From Hemibagrus wyckioides (taxonomy: Eukaryota; Chordata; Actinopteri; Siluriformes; Bagridae): DNA of 64,000 nucleotides. The DNA lies in the NCBI RefSeq assembly GCF_019097595.1, contig NC_080720.1:14899352-14963351 (forward strand), written 5' to 3'. Position numbers and translations under genes: made by a program. Positions 26,930 to 40,230 of the stretch are shown piece after piece. The notes below the pieces were generated by a model that worked only from the letters and a program-made list of their open reading frames with translations, did no database searches and was not told the origin of the DNA. Numbering within the stretch: the first letter of the stretch is position 1; each line of letters begins with the position of its first letter.

Positions 26930-28286
26930 AGTGTTTTAATTTAAATCTGTTTGAGCAAAAGAAATGAGCTTAGTAAAATGTTCTTGCCTTGTTTCCTCCA
27001 TAAAGGAGAAACATATTTAGCTTTTGTTGCGTTGACCTCCTTTAAAGCAGGATGTTCAGATATCAGAGGGGGTTTTTTAGCATGCCACTTTGTCAAGACA
27101 TCACTGAACTCAGCACTAGTCTGCATTTGTACTTATTGTACTGGTGCGTACGCTGGCTGGTGAGTATAGAGAGCAGTGTGTAAATTTGGTTTGGGTGAAC
27201 AATAGCACAATGAAGTGAGGCTCCTAAGAGCAGCTTGCTTATCTGAAAATCAGTAGGGAAAAAGCTGAACCCACTCACCTCTTTTCAGGCATGGATCATT
27301 TCCACAGACTTTTATCTACATTTCTCACTTTGTGTTTAGATAATAATCTCATTGTATTACAAATAAAACATTTTTACAGCATGAACATACAAACAATAGA
27401 TTTTGTTTTTTACTTGGAAGGAAATTAAATCACAATAGATCATCTTTGGCACAATAAATAATGAATTTTGCAATTAATTCAATTATATCCAGTGCTCAGG
27501 AATCTCTCAGCATTCAAAGACTATTATTGTTCAGTATAAAATAGTTGAATTAGAAATGTATTAACATTATGACATTCAGAAAAATATCTGTTTATCTTTC
27601 GTAACACAAATCACACAAGTCTTGTTTTCATTTTTCATTTGAAAACCAAAAAAGAAATGTTCTATTATACGAAGTAACTTTTAAGATAATCAGAAAGATT
27701 CAGAAACAAAAAAAGAAAAGTCAAATATTTTTAATAAAAAGAGTAGAACAGTTTGACTTTCTAAGATATATTTATTTTGTGAACGGTCCAAATCACACAT
27801 GTGATAAATCAAGACATCTAGATTAATTTAATTTAATTTAATTTAATAAAGGCAAAAACATAAGATTTGTTATCATTCCACAAGGTATTTTATCTTCTTC
27901 CATTTCTTTTTTGACACTACAGGAATACAGTAAACCTTTACCAAATAATAATGTTTCATTAACATAAAGAGAGAAGGCCTTATCACATAAACGCATCAGA
28001 CATGTTGTCTGCTGTCAACTCTCAAATCTACTTCAACATAAATAGTTCTCTGGACAGGTAAGTACCTCAAGGTGAACTGCCTAAATACCTCTGATCACAC
28101 CTCAATAAATGTCTAAGCAGCAGCATTCAGTCACCATTATGTACATCTAGTTAGTTTTCATTTATATAAAGGCAATGGGGATGAGGCCTAAGCCCATCAA
28201 GGTCTGACCTCTTTTATAAAAATAAAACAAAACCAAAAGAACACCAATTTTCCTGGCAGCCATCGTGAACATTGTTTTTGTGACCG
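26930..28286. other. Space between convergent oxtr and cav3
   Basis: It probably carries the 3' UTR of cav3 on the minus strand; a possible AATAAA (plus-strand TTTATT) is at 27771-27776. A short (TTTAA)n run lies at 27823-27846. No other gene was seen. Confidence 0.45.
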
Positions 28287-29816
28287 CTACACCTCCTTGC
28301 GAAGCGCCACTCGTATGCTGCTGAATATTTTGCCCAGAGCCTCAAAGAAGGGGTCGCAGAATGTGTGGATGCAGAGCGAGTAGATTCGACTCAGGCACTG
28401 GGTTTCAATCAGGTAGCTCTTGATGCAGGGCATGACAGCCCAGATGTGGCAAAAAGAGATGCAGGCGAAGCAGAATCCCCACAGCAGGGCAACTGGGATC
28501 CCAAAGATGGCGGAGAGTATGCGGTAGCACCAGTACTTGGAGATGGTGAAGGTGGTGTAGCTGGCTTTCCACACTCCGTCCATACTGTGTGTGCCATCGG
28601 GCTCGGCAATCACGTCCTCAAAATCAACCTAAACAGGGAGATAAAGCATAACTGGTTACTCTTTAATAATAAGTAACCTGTTGACTCAGGACTATTTGAC
28701 TCTATTGAGAGCAAAATGGATTTATTTACTATTTACACTCACCAGCCACTTTAATAGGAAAGCTTTGCATATTCATGCAATTATCTAATCAGCCAATCAC
28801 ATGGCAGGGGCACAGTACAAGATAAACATCATTAGTTTTGATTAATATTCAAATCAAAAATCAGAATGGGGAAAGGATTTGATCTCATTTACCTGAAAAT
28901 CTCATTTACCTGGATTTGAAATAATTTACCTGACCAGTTTAACTGTCTAGTTTCTGTAAGCCTGTGCCCAGTGTAGCTTCAGATTCCTGTTCTTTCTTGA
29001 TAAGAGTTAACCCCAATGTGGTCTTCTGCTCATGTAGCCCATTCACCTCAAGGTTGAATATGCTGTGTATGCTGAGATGCTTTTGTGCTCACCACAGTTG
29101 TACAGAGTGGTTTCTTGAATTACCATATCTTTCCTGTCAGCTTGAAACAGTTCGACCATTTTCCTCTGAACTCTTTCATCAATAACATGTGTCCACCTGC
29201 AGAACTGCTGCTCAGTGGATGATTTTTGTTCAATTTGTGTCACAGAATCAAAATGTGGAGCTCTAGAGATTCTTGTGAAACATAGAACTGTTGTGCATTT
29301 ACAGGCTCCACATGAACAGATTATTTTGTTGATATTTGGAGGTTTTCTGTGAAGAGACATTTATTTATAACCAGTTATGGAAGGAGAAAGTACACTTGAG
29401 ACTGCTGTGAATCATAATCCCAAGAGTTTCTGAAATAATCAATCCAGTCTGTCTGACACCAGCAACCATGCCATGATCAAAGTCACTGAGATCAAATTTT
29501 CACCATGCTGATGTTTGATGTGAACATTAACTGAAGCTCTTGATCTGCATTTGCATGGTTTTATGCATTACCCTGCTGCAACATGATTGCTGGATTAGAT
29601 AACTGCATTAATGAGCAGGTGAACAGGTGTTCCTAATAAAGTGGTCAGTAAATTCATCTTCATGTCATGTTATTTTATGAGCTATTTTAATGGTATTTAT
29701 GGGAATAAACACATTTAGGGATGCAGTCTAACTGTGTGCGTGTGTGTGTGTGTGTAAATAGGAGATAAATATAATGTGAATGAAATATTTGCAACAAAGA
29801 AAATGTTGTTTCCCAC

Positions 29817-29889
<73 letters not shown>

Positions 29890-31799
29890 GATGATGATGA
29901 TGATGATATTAATATTAATATGAACATCATAAGCCTTTATTATGTATTAGACAAATACATCAAGTTTTTATGGTTGCAATATAAGTACATTTAAACCCAA
30001 ACAGATTTTCATCTAATAATGTTAACATGAGGGACAACATTATTAGATGAGCTCAGGTCAGAAGCAACCTTTCACTATAAAAGGTCAGACTGTAATTGTC
30101 AAGTAATTCGTTCAGAGTCTCCCTCGCTAGCACTGTGATGCTTAGACCATATTTAATTTGTCGTATCTTATTGTCAAGCATTAACTTGACAGCATCGGCT
30201 GAACCAGGCATTTGTTTAAACAGAGCAGCTCTGAGGAAAAGGGACAAGCCACTGATTGAATTATTGGTGGTGGTGATATTTTCCAGCTATATCTCCTCAA
30301 ATAATATGATTCACTTTTCTAACAGAGAACTGCAGCATATTGACTAGGTGATTTGTCTTCAACACATGAACTCCTGATAAATTCCTATAAGCATTAAGCT
30401 AGACTATTTCAGTCTGTTAAAACCCTGTGAAAAGCAACTATATTTATAACAGGACATGTACAGTAAGTCTGCTCTAATATAAGGAACTGTTTACATGTGT
30501 GACTTGTGAGAGCCTGTCATCATTGCAAATCCAATCAAATGCTATGATTTAATATTGTTACTGTACTATATTTACACACAGTCTGCAGATACACTCTGAA
30601 GACAACACCTGTCTGCAGACAGCACCTGTGTGTCTTCATTAGTGTAAGTAATCTTGAGCTAAATCAGATACAGTCTTGTAATTTCTGACAAGTTGCATTG
30701 CCTAAAAAACTAATGCTAGAACAGTATACAATGCTATAGATACTGTATCTCTCTATATATATAGAAAGAGAGAGAGAGAGAGAGATAAATTTATATACTG
30801 TCTTTTTCCAAAAAAAAAGTTTGTTTTTTTTACTTAAAAAGGTCCATATATGTAATAAATGAATTGTACCAAACTATATATATATATATATATAGTTTTT
30901 GTTTTTTTTGCAAAAATGGGTGAAATAAAATAAATAAAATAGTGGACTAAATCACTCAGTGGAATAAATCTATTATTTCATAAATAACTATACTAATGAT
31001 CCAAGTGCTATATACTGTCCCTGCATATTAATGCAACACATGGAGGTTGCTATCAACATGAGTACACAGCATTCATAAAGCTTGAGTCATTCATCTCCCC
31101 CAATCATAATGCAGCTTCCCGTCAAAATACAGTCAGTAGTCAATACAGATAGTCTTAAATCAAAGTAAAACACTACCTTCCATGTATTCTGATTCAAGAT
31201 TTATGATATGTATGTATTAGAAATTGAGATATGAGTAGAAAGGGCAACCGTGATCTAGCTGTCCCACCCTTATATGCCTTCCATAAATAAAAGCAGCATA
31301 GACTGGCCTGGCAGAAATATGTCTAAGGGCTATTTTTGGGTCATGGCTTGCAGCTACAGTACATAGAGCTGTGCACGCAAACAGATCTGTCTCCAAGGAC
31401 TAACTTAAACCAAATTATTCGTAGTACTGTCAGTTAAACAGTCATTAATGAAAACACTTGTTTGCATGATTAATCAGAACTGTTCTGTAGGAAACAAAGC
31501 TAAATGATCTGGGAATACTGACACTGTGTGCATTTGAGATGTTATGCTTTTAACATGCTAATTTTGATATTTTCTGCATTAACCTCAGAAGACCAGAAAT
31601 CCTCATTAGTGAACCAGGCCTCTGTTCCATATTCAGCTGATTGAAGTACACTGGATTAAAGAGTGGTGTGAACAAAGCTTCCACGTACCTTCACGACATC
31701 CTCATTAATTTGCTTAGGGTCCCTGTTGATCAAGTCAATCTCTTTGGCATGTCTGTCCATTAGGATCTTCTCCTCATTGATGTTGTACTGGTTTGCCAT
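28287..31799 (-). CDS. cav3: Caveolin-3, two coding exons
   Basis: Exon 1 is 31799-31689 (37 codons, donor AAG|GTACGT) and exon 2 is 28628-28287 (113 codons plus stop, acceptor TTTAG). They join at K|V in phase 0 to give 150 aa (human CAV3 is 151). Caveolin-3 is the muscle caveolin: a hairpin-inserted scaffold protein that oligomerises to coat caveolae and T-tubule precursors. Visible: N-terminal [23 protein letters not shown]; caveolin signature FEDVIAEP at 40-47; scaffolding segment [20 protein letters not shown]; hydrophobic hairpin; [12 protein letters not shown]; and the C-terminus ALRKEV, nearly identical to mammalian CAV3 (VLRKEV). It is convergent with oxtr, 2.5 kb stop to stop, as in the human CAV3-OXTR pair. 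An in-frame ORF runs upstream of the ATG but has no family similarity, so the start at 31799 is preferred. Confidence 0.95.
28733..29655. mobile_element. Non-autonomous Tc1/mariner element with long inverted ends
   Basis: The left end (CACTCACCAGCCACTTTAAT, then ATGCAATTATCTAATCAGCC) is the reverse complement, with divergence, of the right end (GTTCCTAATAAAGTGGTCAG). The inverted similarity extends well over 100 bases inward. Internal minus-strand sequence keeps a fragment of the same transposase as the element at 3988-4985. It sits in the cav3 intron just beside exon 2. Confidence 0.75.
29656..31688. other. Remainder of the cav3 intron
   Basis: It contains a (GT)n run at 29737-29754, the ATT/GTT/GAT compound tract, a (GA)n run at 30764-30786 and a (TA)n run at 30876-30894. 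No conserved element could be recognised. Confidence 0.5.
29817..29908. repeat. Three-phase trinucleotide microsatellite (ATT)n(GTT)n(GAT)n
   Basis: About 12 ATT units, 13 GTT units and 6 GAT units follow one another with no spacer. Confidence 0.97.
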
Positions 31800-34700
31800 G
31801 GTGGTAGCCACGGGCCCTGCACTGGCAGGAATGAGAGCAAAGTTGAGCCAAGGAAGGGTCTGAATAAAGGAGATTTGATGCCCTTGCAAGCAAACAGCTA
31901 AACAGAAAGAGTGTGTGAGCAGTTGCCTCTGAACCTCACGTCGCTGATCTGAGGACACGCCTGGAATGTTAGAGGACAGCTGCACTAGACTAGCCTCTAT
32001 ACTCTATAATGGGTCCCTGTCTTTCACTGCCTCCCACACTCGCTTTCTCTCTCAACCCCCTTACTTTACCTTGTGCCACACATCATTTACACTCTATATC
32101 ATGTGCACCCTTTGTAAAGGCAGTGTTTAAAGAGAAATCCAGTGGCCATGTCAGATTTAACACCTAGCTGTGAGGTCAACCAGGCAGGAGTTGCACAGTG
32201 GCATAAATTTCCGCTAAGGGGTGATAGTTCATGAGTATACTGGAGATACAGCCACTACTGTTAATTATCTCTTCTTATCTCTATCTTCAAAGAGAAAATT
32301 GTTGGCACCTAAGAGCACAGCTATTTGAAATAAAAGAGGCCTCATCCAAGGTTTAATTGTGACAAACCCATCTTATCAGTGATGTATGAAATATGAAATA
32401 TGATGTGCAATATGAAAGAAACACAGTCTCCCTGAAGAGCTCTTTCAGTGAAGAGAGACAGTGCAAAAGACTTCAAGTGTGCTAGTGGAAGTACTTAGAG
32501 CTAAACATTTATTTTAGATTTTAAGCATAAGAGAGAACCATTTACATACATTAGTGTTGCTTATGACAAAATGTCTTGCATTAAATATTGGTTATATAAC
32601 TTCTTTGTAAACAAAAAAAGAAATTATTGTGTAAAAGAAGCACTGAAATCGATTCACCCATTTTACTGATTCATCTTCAGTAACCAACCGGGGGTGAACC
32701 CTGGTAGCACAGGATGCAATTTCTCACCATTCAAACATACATTCACACATTTTCAGGCATTTTAGCACAGCCAATCAACATACCTGTGGAATATTTCGGA
32801 CAGTGGAAGGAAACCAGAGAACCAGAGACCCAGAGAAAACCAAAACAATCACAGAGAGGACATGTGAAACCTCACACAGTCCCAGGTTCAGGAATAATAA
32901 AATAAAAACAGAACTGAGGCAGCAATGCTACCAATGTATTATGTATTTCCTTACATTATTGATTAAGGTATATGATTATGACAGATATAATGTGAAAGAT
33001 TTTAATGAGCCTATTCCTGCATATGCTGTCAGTCAGACAATGAGACATTCACAATGAAAAGTCAAAAATTATCATTGTCATTTTTGGTCACATGGAGAAG
33101 AATATCTCCACTCAGGGTCAGTATCAATATGAATATCACATGCTTTATTGAATTTAAGATTCAAGGAATAGCTTTCTGATTGTCATCATACTGTATGCAG
33201 AAAAAGCTTTCACGTTATCATTCATTCATTTAAATCAATTTGTCTTTTACCTACGAAACATACGTTTTAATCACAATGCATTTTGTCATGCACACATGCT
33301 GTCTACTTTACTCTATACTACATAATTCTGCATAAATGATTCTCTCTTGTGAGACATTGTCATCTTCACTACATATTCAATTTTATGTATTTCCACTAGC
33401 AAGCTTGAAGTGTTAAAAAATCTTGAGGTGCTGTTCATAAACACAACACTCCAATCACGCTCACTGAATTTGCTGTGATTGCACATGATACACTGTACAA
33501 TACAGCACACTGATAAAACAAGAGTGTTAGACAAGAGCTGTAATCAGGTCCAGCTGATTCTTAAGACTTTATTTTTAAATGAAATAAATGTTTTAGCCAA
33601 TGTCTGCAGTATATTATGTGTCGGTGTGAGTATTTGCAACACTGTTGTTCTTTATGAATATATTATACGAATATACATGATGATTATCGAAAATCATCAT
33701 GTATTTTGGATTTCAGTGTAAATTTCCAGAACTGATAAGCTTTCTCTCATGCTATCATTGAGATCCTGTCCCGTCAAGCATTACTAAATAATAATAATAT
33801 GGCTTATTTCATTGAATAAATTATCATTTTATGGGCATATAATAGGCAGACATAAACATGCAGCTAAAAATAAAAAGCAATAAAACCACTGAGCAAGGAT
33901 TTCTAATATCTAATCATCAACATTTGCATTTGAAAAATGATTATAAAACAAATAGACAAAACAATTCATATAATACTACACTACCATTAAAGTCTTCATG
34001 AGTTTTCAGTTTTTGTCCTATTCGTTAAACTGAGTTTAAAACAAGCACAAAATAAGAACAGTAATGCATTTTGTTTCTAAAACAGATCATTTTTTTTATT
34101 TGATTCAGTAAGGCTAAATACATTTTCACACATTGTGATATTATGTACTGTGTCCTCAGGGGGCATACAGTATGCACAGACAAATAACATAGAATCTTCT
34201 GAAGAAACATTATCTTAACAATAAGTTAAGAACAGCTCTTAATAAAACAAGGTAAACATCTTCCAGCTATCTAACAGAGCCAACAGAACTCACATCCATC
34301 CTACATAAACCTCAAACTACTATTTAGGCTTAGTAGACCAGTGAGTGTAACCATTGCAACTATTATGTCACAAGTACATTAGAATTCCTATATAATTTAA
34401 CAGTAACTATGTTAAAACACAAACTAGTCACAGGGCAGGTCCTTTACCACTGAGTCTCATCAGCACTATTACAGTATTTATGAACTGCTGTCAATCCAGC
34501 AGAACACAATGGGAATTTCACTGACATGAAAAAGTAAACTAGTCTCCTACTTCACAGATATCATGGCAGATAATGACACAAAAAGTGTCTTTGCTTTTAA
34601 GTGAGAGATTGATTTGTGTTTCCTAATGAGAGAAATTACTTACACTGCGATATTCTTTACACAAAATGTCTATCTATTTGTGGGGAATATAATTGCAATA

Positions 34701-35486
34701 TTCCACACCAGACATGGTTTCTGTTGATAAGCCAGCCCTAGAAGCCTCATGGCAGATAACAGAATGCCTCCTGAATCTTAAACGGCTCCATGTGAATGCG
34801 CTGTGATTTATAACGCAACACTTTCCAAAGACCTAAATGAGCCTTGTAAAATTCAATACCATGTCCAAAAATAAAAATCAATAGCATCCTCTTCAAAATT
34901 AGCATAAAGCCATTGAAGTTCCATGTTTGTGGAAATGCTCAGGAGAAGTTCTGATTCTCAAATAAGAAGTAAATTCATCATAATAAAATATGCATTTCCC
35001 CTCCTCATTATTCTGTAGCACCAGAAGTAAAAAAAAAAAAAAAAACGTAGAGGGAAGCAGCATTGCTGCTGGTCTACTAATGAGAGAAATACTTGCAGTG
35101 TTCTGTGAGCTTGGGTGGGTTTCGAGTCTCAGTGGAGAGGTACAAAAATACCCCACACAGTTGATGGCTAGACATGCCAGAGTCAAATGTTTATAACAAC
35201 AGGGAAGTAAATGTCATGGCTTCACCTAGCAAAAGCTGTATAAATGAATGAAACATTTTTTCCATAATTGATTTTAAAAAGGTGAATCTGTATAAATACA
35301 TTTAGTTGTCTAGTTTTAAGTAGATAACATTTTTCTTTCTTTTTTTTTTGAAAAGGATCTAAAGTAGAAAAGTCTGGAGTAGAATCTTTACCCCATTGTT
35401 TTCTACTAGTCTGAGCAGTTAAAGTGTAGGAGTGCAGAAAAGTCAGAGATGGATTTAGTAACTGGGTGAGTTGGGACTATAGTATG
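31800..35486. other. Space between cav3 and the cav2-like gene
   Basis: Apart from a reversed V-SINE-like piece (separate entry) and a poly-A run at 35029-35045, it is AT-rich sequence without recognisable genes. It should include the cav3 promoter next to 31,800. Confidence 0.5.
32660..32900 (-). mobile_element. Reversed V-SINE-like fragment
   Basis: The order CATTCACACATTTT, TTTTAGCACAGCCAATCAAC, GGACAGTGGAAGGAAACCAG, then GACATGTGAAACCTCACACA is the reverse complement of the V-SINE core (GGTTTCC next to GTCC) and its flank. Degraded. Confidence 0.6.
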
Positions 35487-37193
35487 CTAGGCTTTTGTCC
35501 AGCGAATACTGAATGACTCACAGCTTCTTCCAATACTGCTGAATAAGGGAGTGATGGTAAGATCCAGCACACTGGCCCACACAACTTTTACCCAGTGCAA
35601 GTTGGTCAACAGAAGTTGCACACTGGGGACTACAAGCCTGGAAGAAGAGATCACACAAAGATCACACTTCTCTGACCACTCATATTCAAATATCAATACT
35701 TGATAATACTGCAACAGAAAAAGCCCTATTTAGAAAGAAAAGATTAAGTAAAAAGTTAAGAGAACTTAAATATGAAACATTTCTATTTCTACCTCATATA
35801 TGAAAATAGTAACAATAATAACAATAGTACAATAACAGGAATTTATTTTAAATGTGTATGTAGGCCAGTAATGATCAAATTTAGCAGCCTGAGCAGCTGG
35901 GAAGTTTTTTTTCTCACTTCCTGTGCTACTTTACTCACCAGATGTGCAAGAAACTCAGGATGGAGAAGAGCAGGCCAGCTAACAGTGCTAAAGGCACAGC
36001 TAGCATCAAGGTAATGAAGTGGTAGAGGTAAAGCCTGGATACCTCGAATAGAGCATGACTCCATAGCCACACCTTATCGAAGCTGTGCACTGACTCAGGC
36101 TCTGCAATCACGTCCTCGAAAGTCACCTAAGTGAATATATACATGAGCTCTATTTTCTTGCCATCAGATAGAAAGATTCAGCTGCAAACTGTAAAGGATA
36201 CCCAGCAGTACAAGATCAGGATAACAACCTTTGTTAAAATGTTTTTTGGAACTGGAAAATTGTGCCACACTTGACACTGTTAGTGTCCCTCAATATAGAG
36301 AAGTATCTTATTAATATTGTCTTTATTAATATTCATATTTAGGGCATGTCAATCATAATTCTAAGGTAATTTTCTTTAGCTTGTAGTTTGTAATACATGC
36401 TGATTTTGTATTCCTGGCAGTGGCACAAGTTGGAGTCAAATTCCCTTCCTAATGAATTGACATTAGCCATTAATGAAAGTGCTTTGGCTGTATAATGAAA
36501 ATTGAACACCTGTGTACCTTAGAGACTTCTCGTAAAAGACTGAATTTGTTCGTTGTTACGTTAATACCCTATGTGCATCAGAGAAGGACATTTGATTCAA
36601 ATTAAAACATTGTCTGCTATCAAACAGAGGTTAAGTAAGATCAGCAAGACTATTTGCTTAGGGCATAATAGGTTCAAACCCTGGGGAGTCATGCAAAGCC
36701 ACTATATAACTGAAGAGGGCAGTAGAGCACCATAACATAATCATAATTTTTCTGTTTAGAAATATGTTTCTATGCCTTGTTATAGATCAGTGTATGTTTT
36801 CTTCTAAAACAATATGGGTTTTCTAAATGTGATGTGATGTGATCCATTCATCTGGGTAACTCACGTCCAAGCTAATGGCATTTACACAAATGGATCATAC
36901 ATGAGCATGCTTAGGATGTCATGTTCTGTCTGTACAAGTAGGTTACAGATGAAAGCCAACACTTTATGTTACGGATACGTTACCTTAAGGAAGTCATTAA
37001 TTCGCTTGGGATCCCTGTTCATGCCTTCGTGAGTAGAATCCGTTCTGTCTTGGTTCCTTGTTTGCTCCTCCACAGAGATTCCCAGAACTTCCTTGGAATA
37101 ACTTGCATGTTGTCCCACAAGAGAAATTCCCACTTGTTCTTCAGTGACTTCCATGTCAATCCCTGTGTTTATTAATGTACTGTCCCAATCCAT
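35487..37193 (-). CDS. Caveolin-2-like protein, three coding exons
   Basis: Exons 37193-36984 (70 codons, donor AAG|GTAACG), 36126-35939 (188 nt, donor TG|GTGAGT) and 35637-35487 (151 nt, acceptor TTCCAG) join to 182 aa. Visible: caveolin signature FEDVIAEP at 73-80; HSFDKVW and SHALFEVS, which are caveolin-2 rather than caveolin-1/3 type; a hydrophobic hairpin ending FLHIW; and a tail with TPLFSSIGR that aligns to caveolin-2 (APLCTSVGR) at identical spacing from HIW with no gap. The three-exon structure is also the caveolin-2 pattern. The first 60 residues are acidic and unlike caveolin-2, apart from the NRDPKRIN motif just before the exon junction. Caveolin-2 normally heteromerises with caveolin-1; a partner role with the adjacent cav3 is inference. 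It is best seen as a paralogue arising from duplication of the cav2-cav1 pair. No symbol is given because the accepted name is uncertain. Confidence 0.88.
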
Positions 37194-39939
37194 AATATGT
37201 TCCAGCTGTGGTTTGTTTCTGTGGATTCACTCTGGTCTCACTCTGGTAATATGGCTAATAGAAGAAGGAAGCTTGAACCCTGAGGGAGATGTTAGGCCAT
37301 TAGCACCAAAGTGAGAGCATTACTGCACTTTCTGTCCACTGAAGAGATGAATCCACATGCTGATACTTCTGGCGCTTCAGGCTCTAGCTGAAATACTATC
37401 AGCGCCTCAATGAGATGTTCATTAAAAGTGACAGAATGGAATTCAGCATCACTCATAGAGTCACAGAAAAAGAGATCTCTTGCACCTTTTATAAACATGC
37501 CTTCTCTATGTGTGTGTACCTCAATAATTCAAGTTCTACTAATTGTATGTATTACACACTTACTTGAGGACATTTAATGATTTCTGATCAGGAGTTGTGT
37601 GTTTTGTGCTTCATGGATTAACCAGGATAGAGAGATTTTGTAAAGCAACTTATACCCACCACTTTTCCTTTCCACTTCAGTTAAAGTCTTCCTTGGCTTA
37701 TCAGGCCATGTTTATGTTTGTGGCTCTATAGCACTCCCTGATGGGGAAACACTGGTCTAACTTTCTAATGGTTAAAATACAACAGTCTGGGAAAAAGTAG
37801 AAAATAGAAATGGGGGAATGGGGATATTAATGAAATTCAGTAGACTAATCTCTGGGTAGATGAGACATGCTTATTCCAACATAAATAACAAGCTGTTTAA
37901 AGAGAGCTTTTCCATGTGGGACTTTTTTGATAATAATTCAAAATGATTCTTAAATGTCAAATGCATCATTATTTAATTTGTATGTACATTTTTTATTCCT
38001 TTGAGATTTTTAAATGCTGTGTGAAGGTGGGGTACTTGCTATTTACTCTTCAGTAACTGTTTTGCCCTGGTCAGGGTCACAGTGGCTCTGAAGCCTCTTC
38101 TGGGAATGCTGGCCACAAAGCAGGAAATACTCCCTGGATGAGATGCTCTGATTGTGTTAATATATTATCCTGGTTTCTTGCTAGCATTTTTATGTGGCTC
38201 TATTGTGGTCTGTTGATTCTGTTTTGTTTCTTTTATTTGTTTCAGATGTTTCCGACTTTCTGACTTTTCCACCACATGCATCCTATCTCATGTCATTTAA
38301 AAAGTTGAAGGCAAATGTGTTAGTTCCAAATAAATCCAAATGGATATTTTTTTCTCCAAATTTGATATTCTATTCCTGATAATATTATAATCCATTATAT
38401 AGAAAACCTCATAATGTGTTCAACATGATGTTACCTAGATGCCATATTAAAATACGTCTAGACTTTACTCAGAAACATATACTTGTAACTAATCACCTTA
38501 AGCTGCGGACATAAAGTAGCTGTTAAAATGTTTAAGTCATGTAACAACAGTAAACTGAATTGTGATTGAGATTGTATGATTCCATAGGTTACATATTGAA
38601 TATTATTGTTTTCCTACAATTAAGAGGAGCACCACCTAGGGCGAGTTCTTTCCAAAACAAGTCCTCTGAATGTTGAAATTGCTCCCTCTTGAGGACGATG
38701 TGTTGCTGAATCTTGGTGAGGATGATATAAAGTCTTGTTACTCTACTTGTACTGTACTGGTACCCGGTCAGTAAGATCCAAATGTACTTTTAAGAATCAC
38801 AACAGTACTGACCTTTTTTTTCAATGTAGGAAAACACTGATATATTAACATTACTTTATACTGATGAATCAAACAGTCTATTAGTACTGTACTCTAATGA
38901 GGGTCAGTCTATTAACACTGTACCCTAGTGCATGTGTGAATTACTCCTAAACACAGATACTAATCATACTTGACGATGATACTCTACTGAGGAAGAGAAT
39001 CATTTAAAGTACCAATGCTGTTTATTATTGAGGATATGAATTATTCAGGGTCAGATACAGATCCTGGGCAAAAGTCCTTCAAATTCACCACAGAACACCC
39101 AAGTGTGATAACATAACATTTACAAACATTCTCCAATGACACTCCTCAGGGCATTTTTTTTTTTTAATTGGCCATAGTGCAAGTCAAAGGTTTTTTGAAA
39201 AGAAAGCACATTTTGGTCTGCCTTCAATTCACCCAGTGGACTTTAGGTTACACATCCTTTTTTGGAATTAGTAAATATCAGTAAAAATCAAATATGTAAC
39301 TCCAAAGGCAATCTGACTCATGTACAATCTCTACTGTTTCTCTAGCAGTGACTAGACTTCAGCAGTCAATAAAGCCTATTGGTTTTGGTCTTGCACCTCT
39401 TTGTGTGGTGGTTGTCGATGATGAAACTGTAAACAATACCATGTCTGGACAAAGTGTTCAGTAGTCACTGATCTGATTTGATTGATTTCCAATATGTTAA
39501 CTGCAGAAGGGTCAACCAGCCCACTGTCAAGGGCATATTTTTAAATCTGGTGACATATCTCTATTACATATTTCTGTATAGCATTTCTTTTGATGATTGG
39601 TAAGTTTTTGTGAACTTGCCCTTAAAGCCTGGACCACTTCCACTGTACCAATGTGACATGTGTTAACACTTTTTTTAATGACCTCAAACAAGACATACAT
39701 AATGGGTTGATAGTGATTAGCATATTTACCAACACACATACATATTTATCAACAATATACATAACTGCTATTTGTTATATCCTGTAACTGTTAAGCATCT
39801 CCTCAGGGGATGCAAGTGCATTTTCTTTAGTGTCAAGGCACTCAAAGCAGACACGTATTATTGAGCATTAAAAGGCATACTCAAACAAATTTAAACTAGC
39901 AACTCCTAATTTTGTTTCAGTAAAAATGTGATCAGAGTC

Positions 39940-40230
39940 TCAGAAATTGGGTGCCTCCATGGGTAAAAAACCCAGCCCCAAGTGCAGGGATAAAATGACA
40001 AACTGGGGATTTGTTAAGAAAATAACAAAACTACAGACACATGGAAACACTAGGGAAAAGTAGGCAACTGAAATAACATCACAAAGCAGAAAATAAGCAG
40101 CAGAAAACAAACAGCAGAAGCCAGGCGAAAACCAGATAAAAAAAAGAGACAAGTACTCAGCCAAAAAAAAACAAGCACAATACAGCAGGTATATATAGGG
40201 AAAGTAATTTGTGAGACATAAGGGATAGGT
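39940..40230 (-). repeat. Possible solo LTR remnant
   Basis: Read on the minus strand it has a TATATATA box, then T-rich sequence with TGGTTTTCGCCTGGCTTCTG, then TTTATCCCTGCACTTGGGGC, a layout like fish LTRs. No second LTR or target-site duplication was found. Confidence 0.35.

Noticed and set aside
28365..28676. 103-aa plus-strand ORF
   Set aside because: It is the antisense shadow of cav3 exon 2.
29776..29994. 72-aa ORF with Ile, Val and Asp runs
   Set aside because: It is only the translation of the ATT/GTT/GAT microsatellite.
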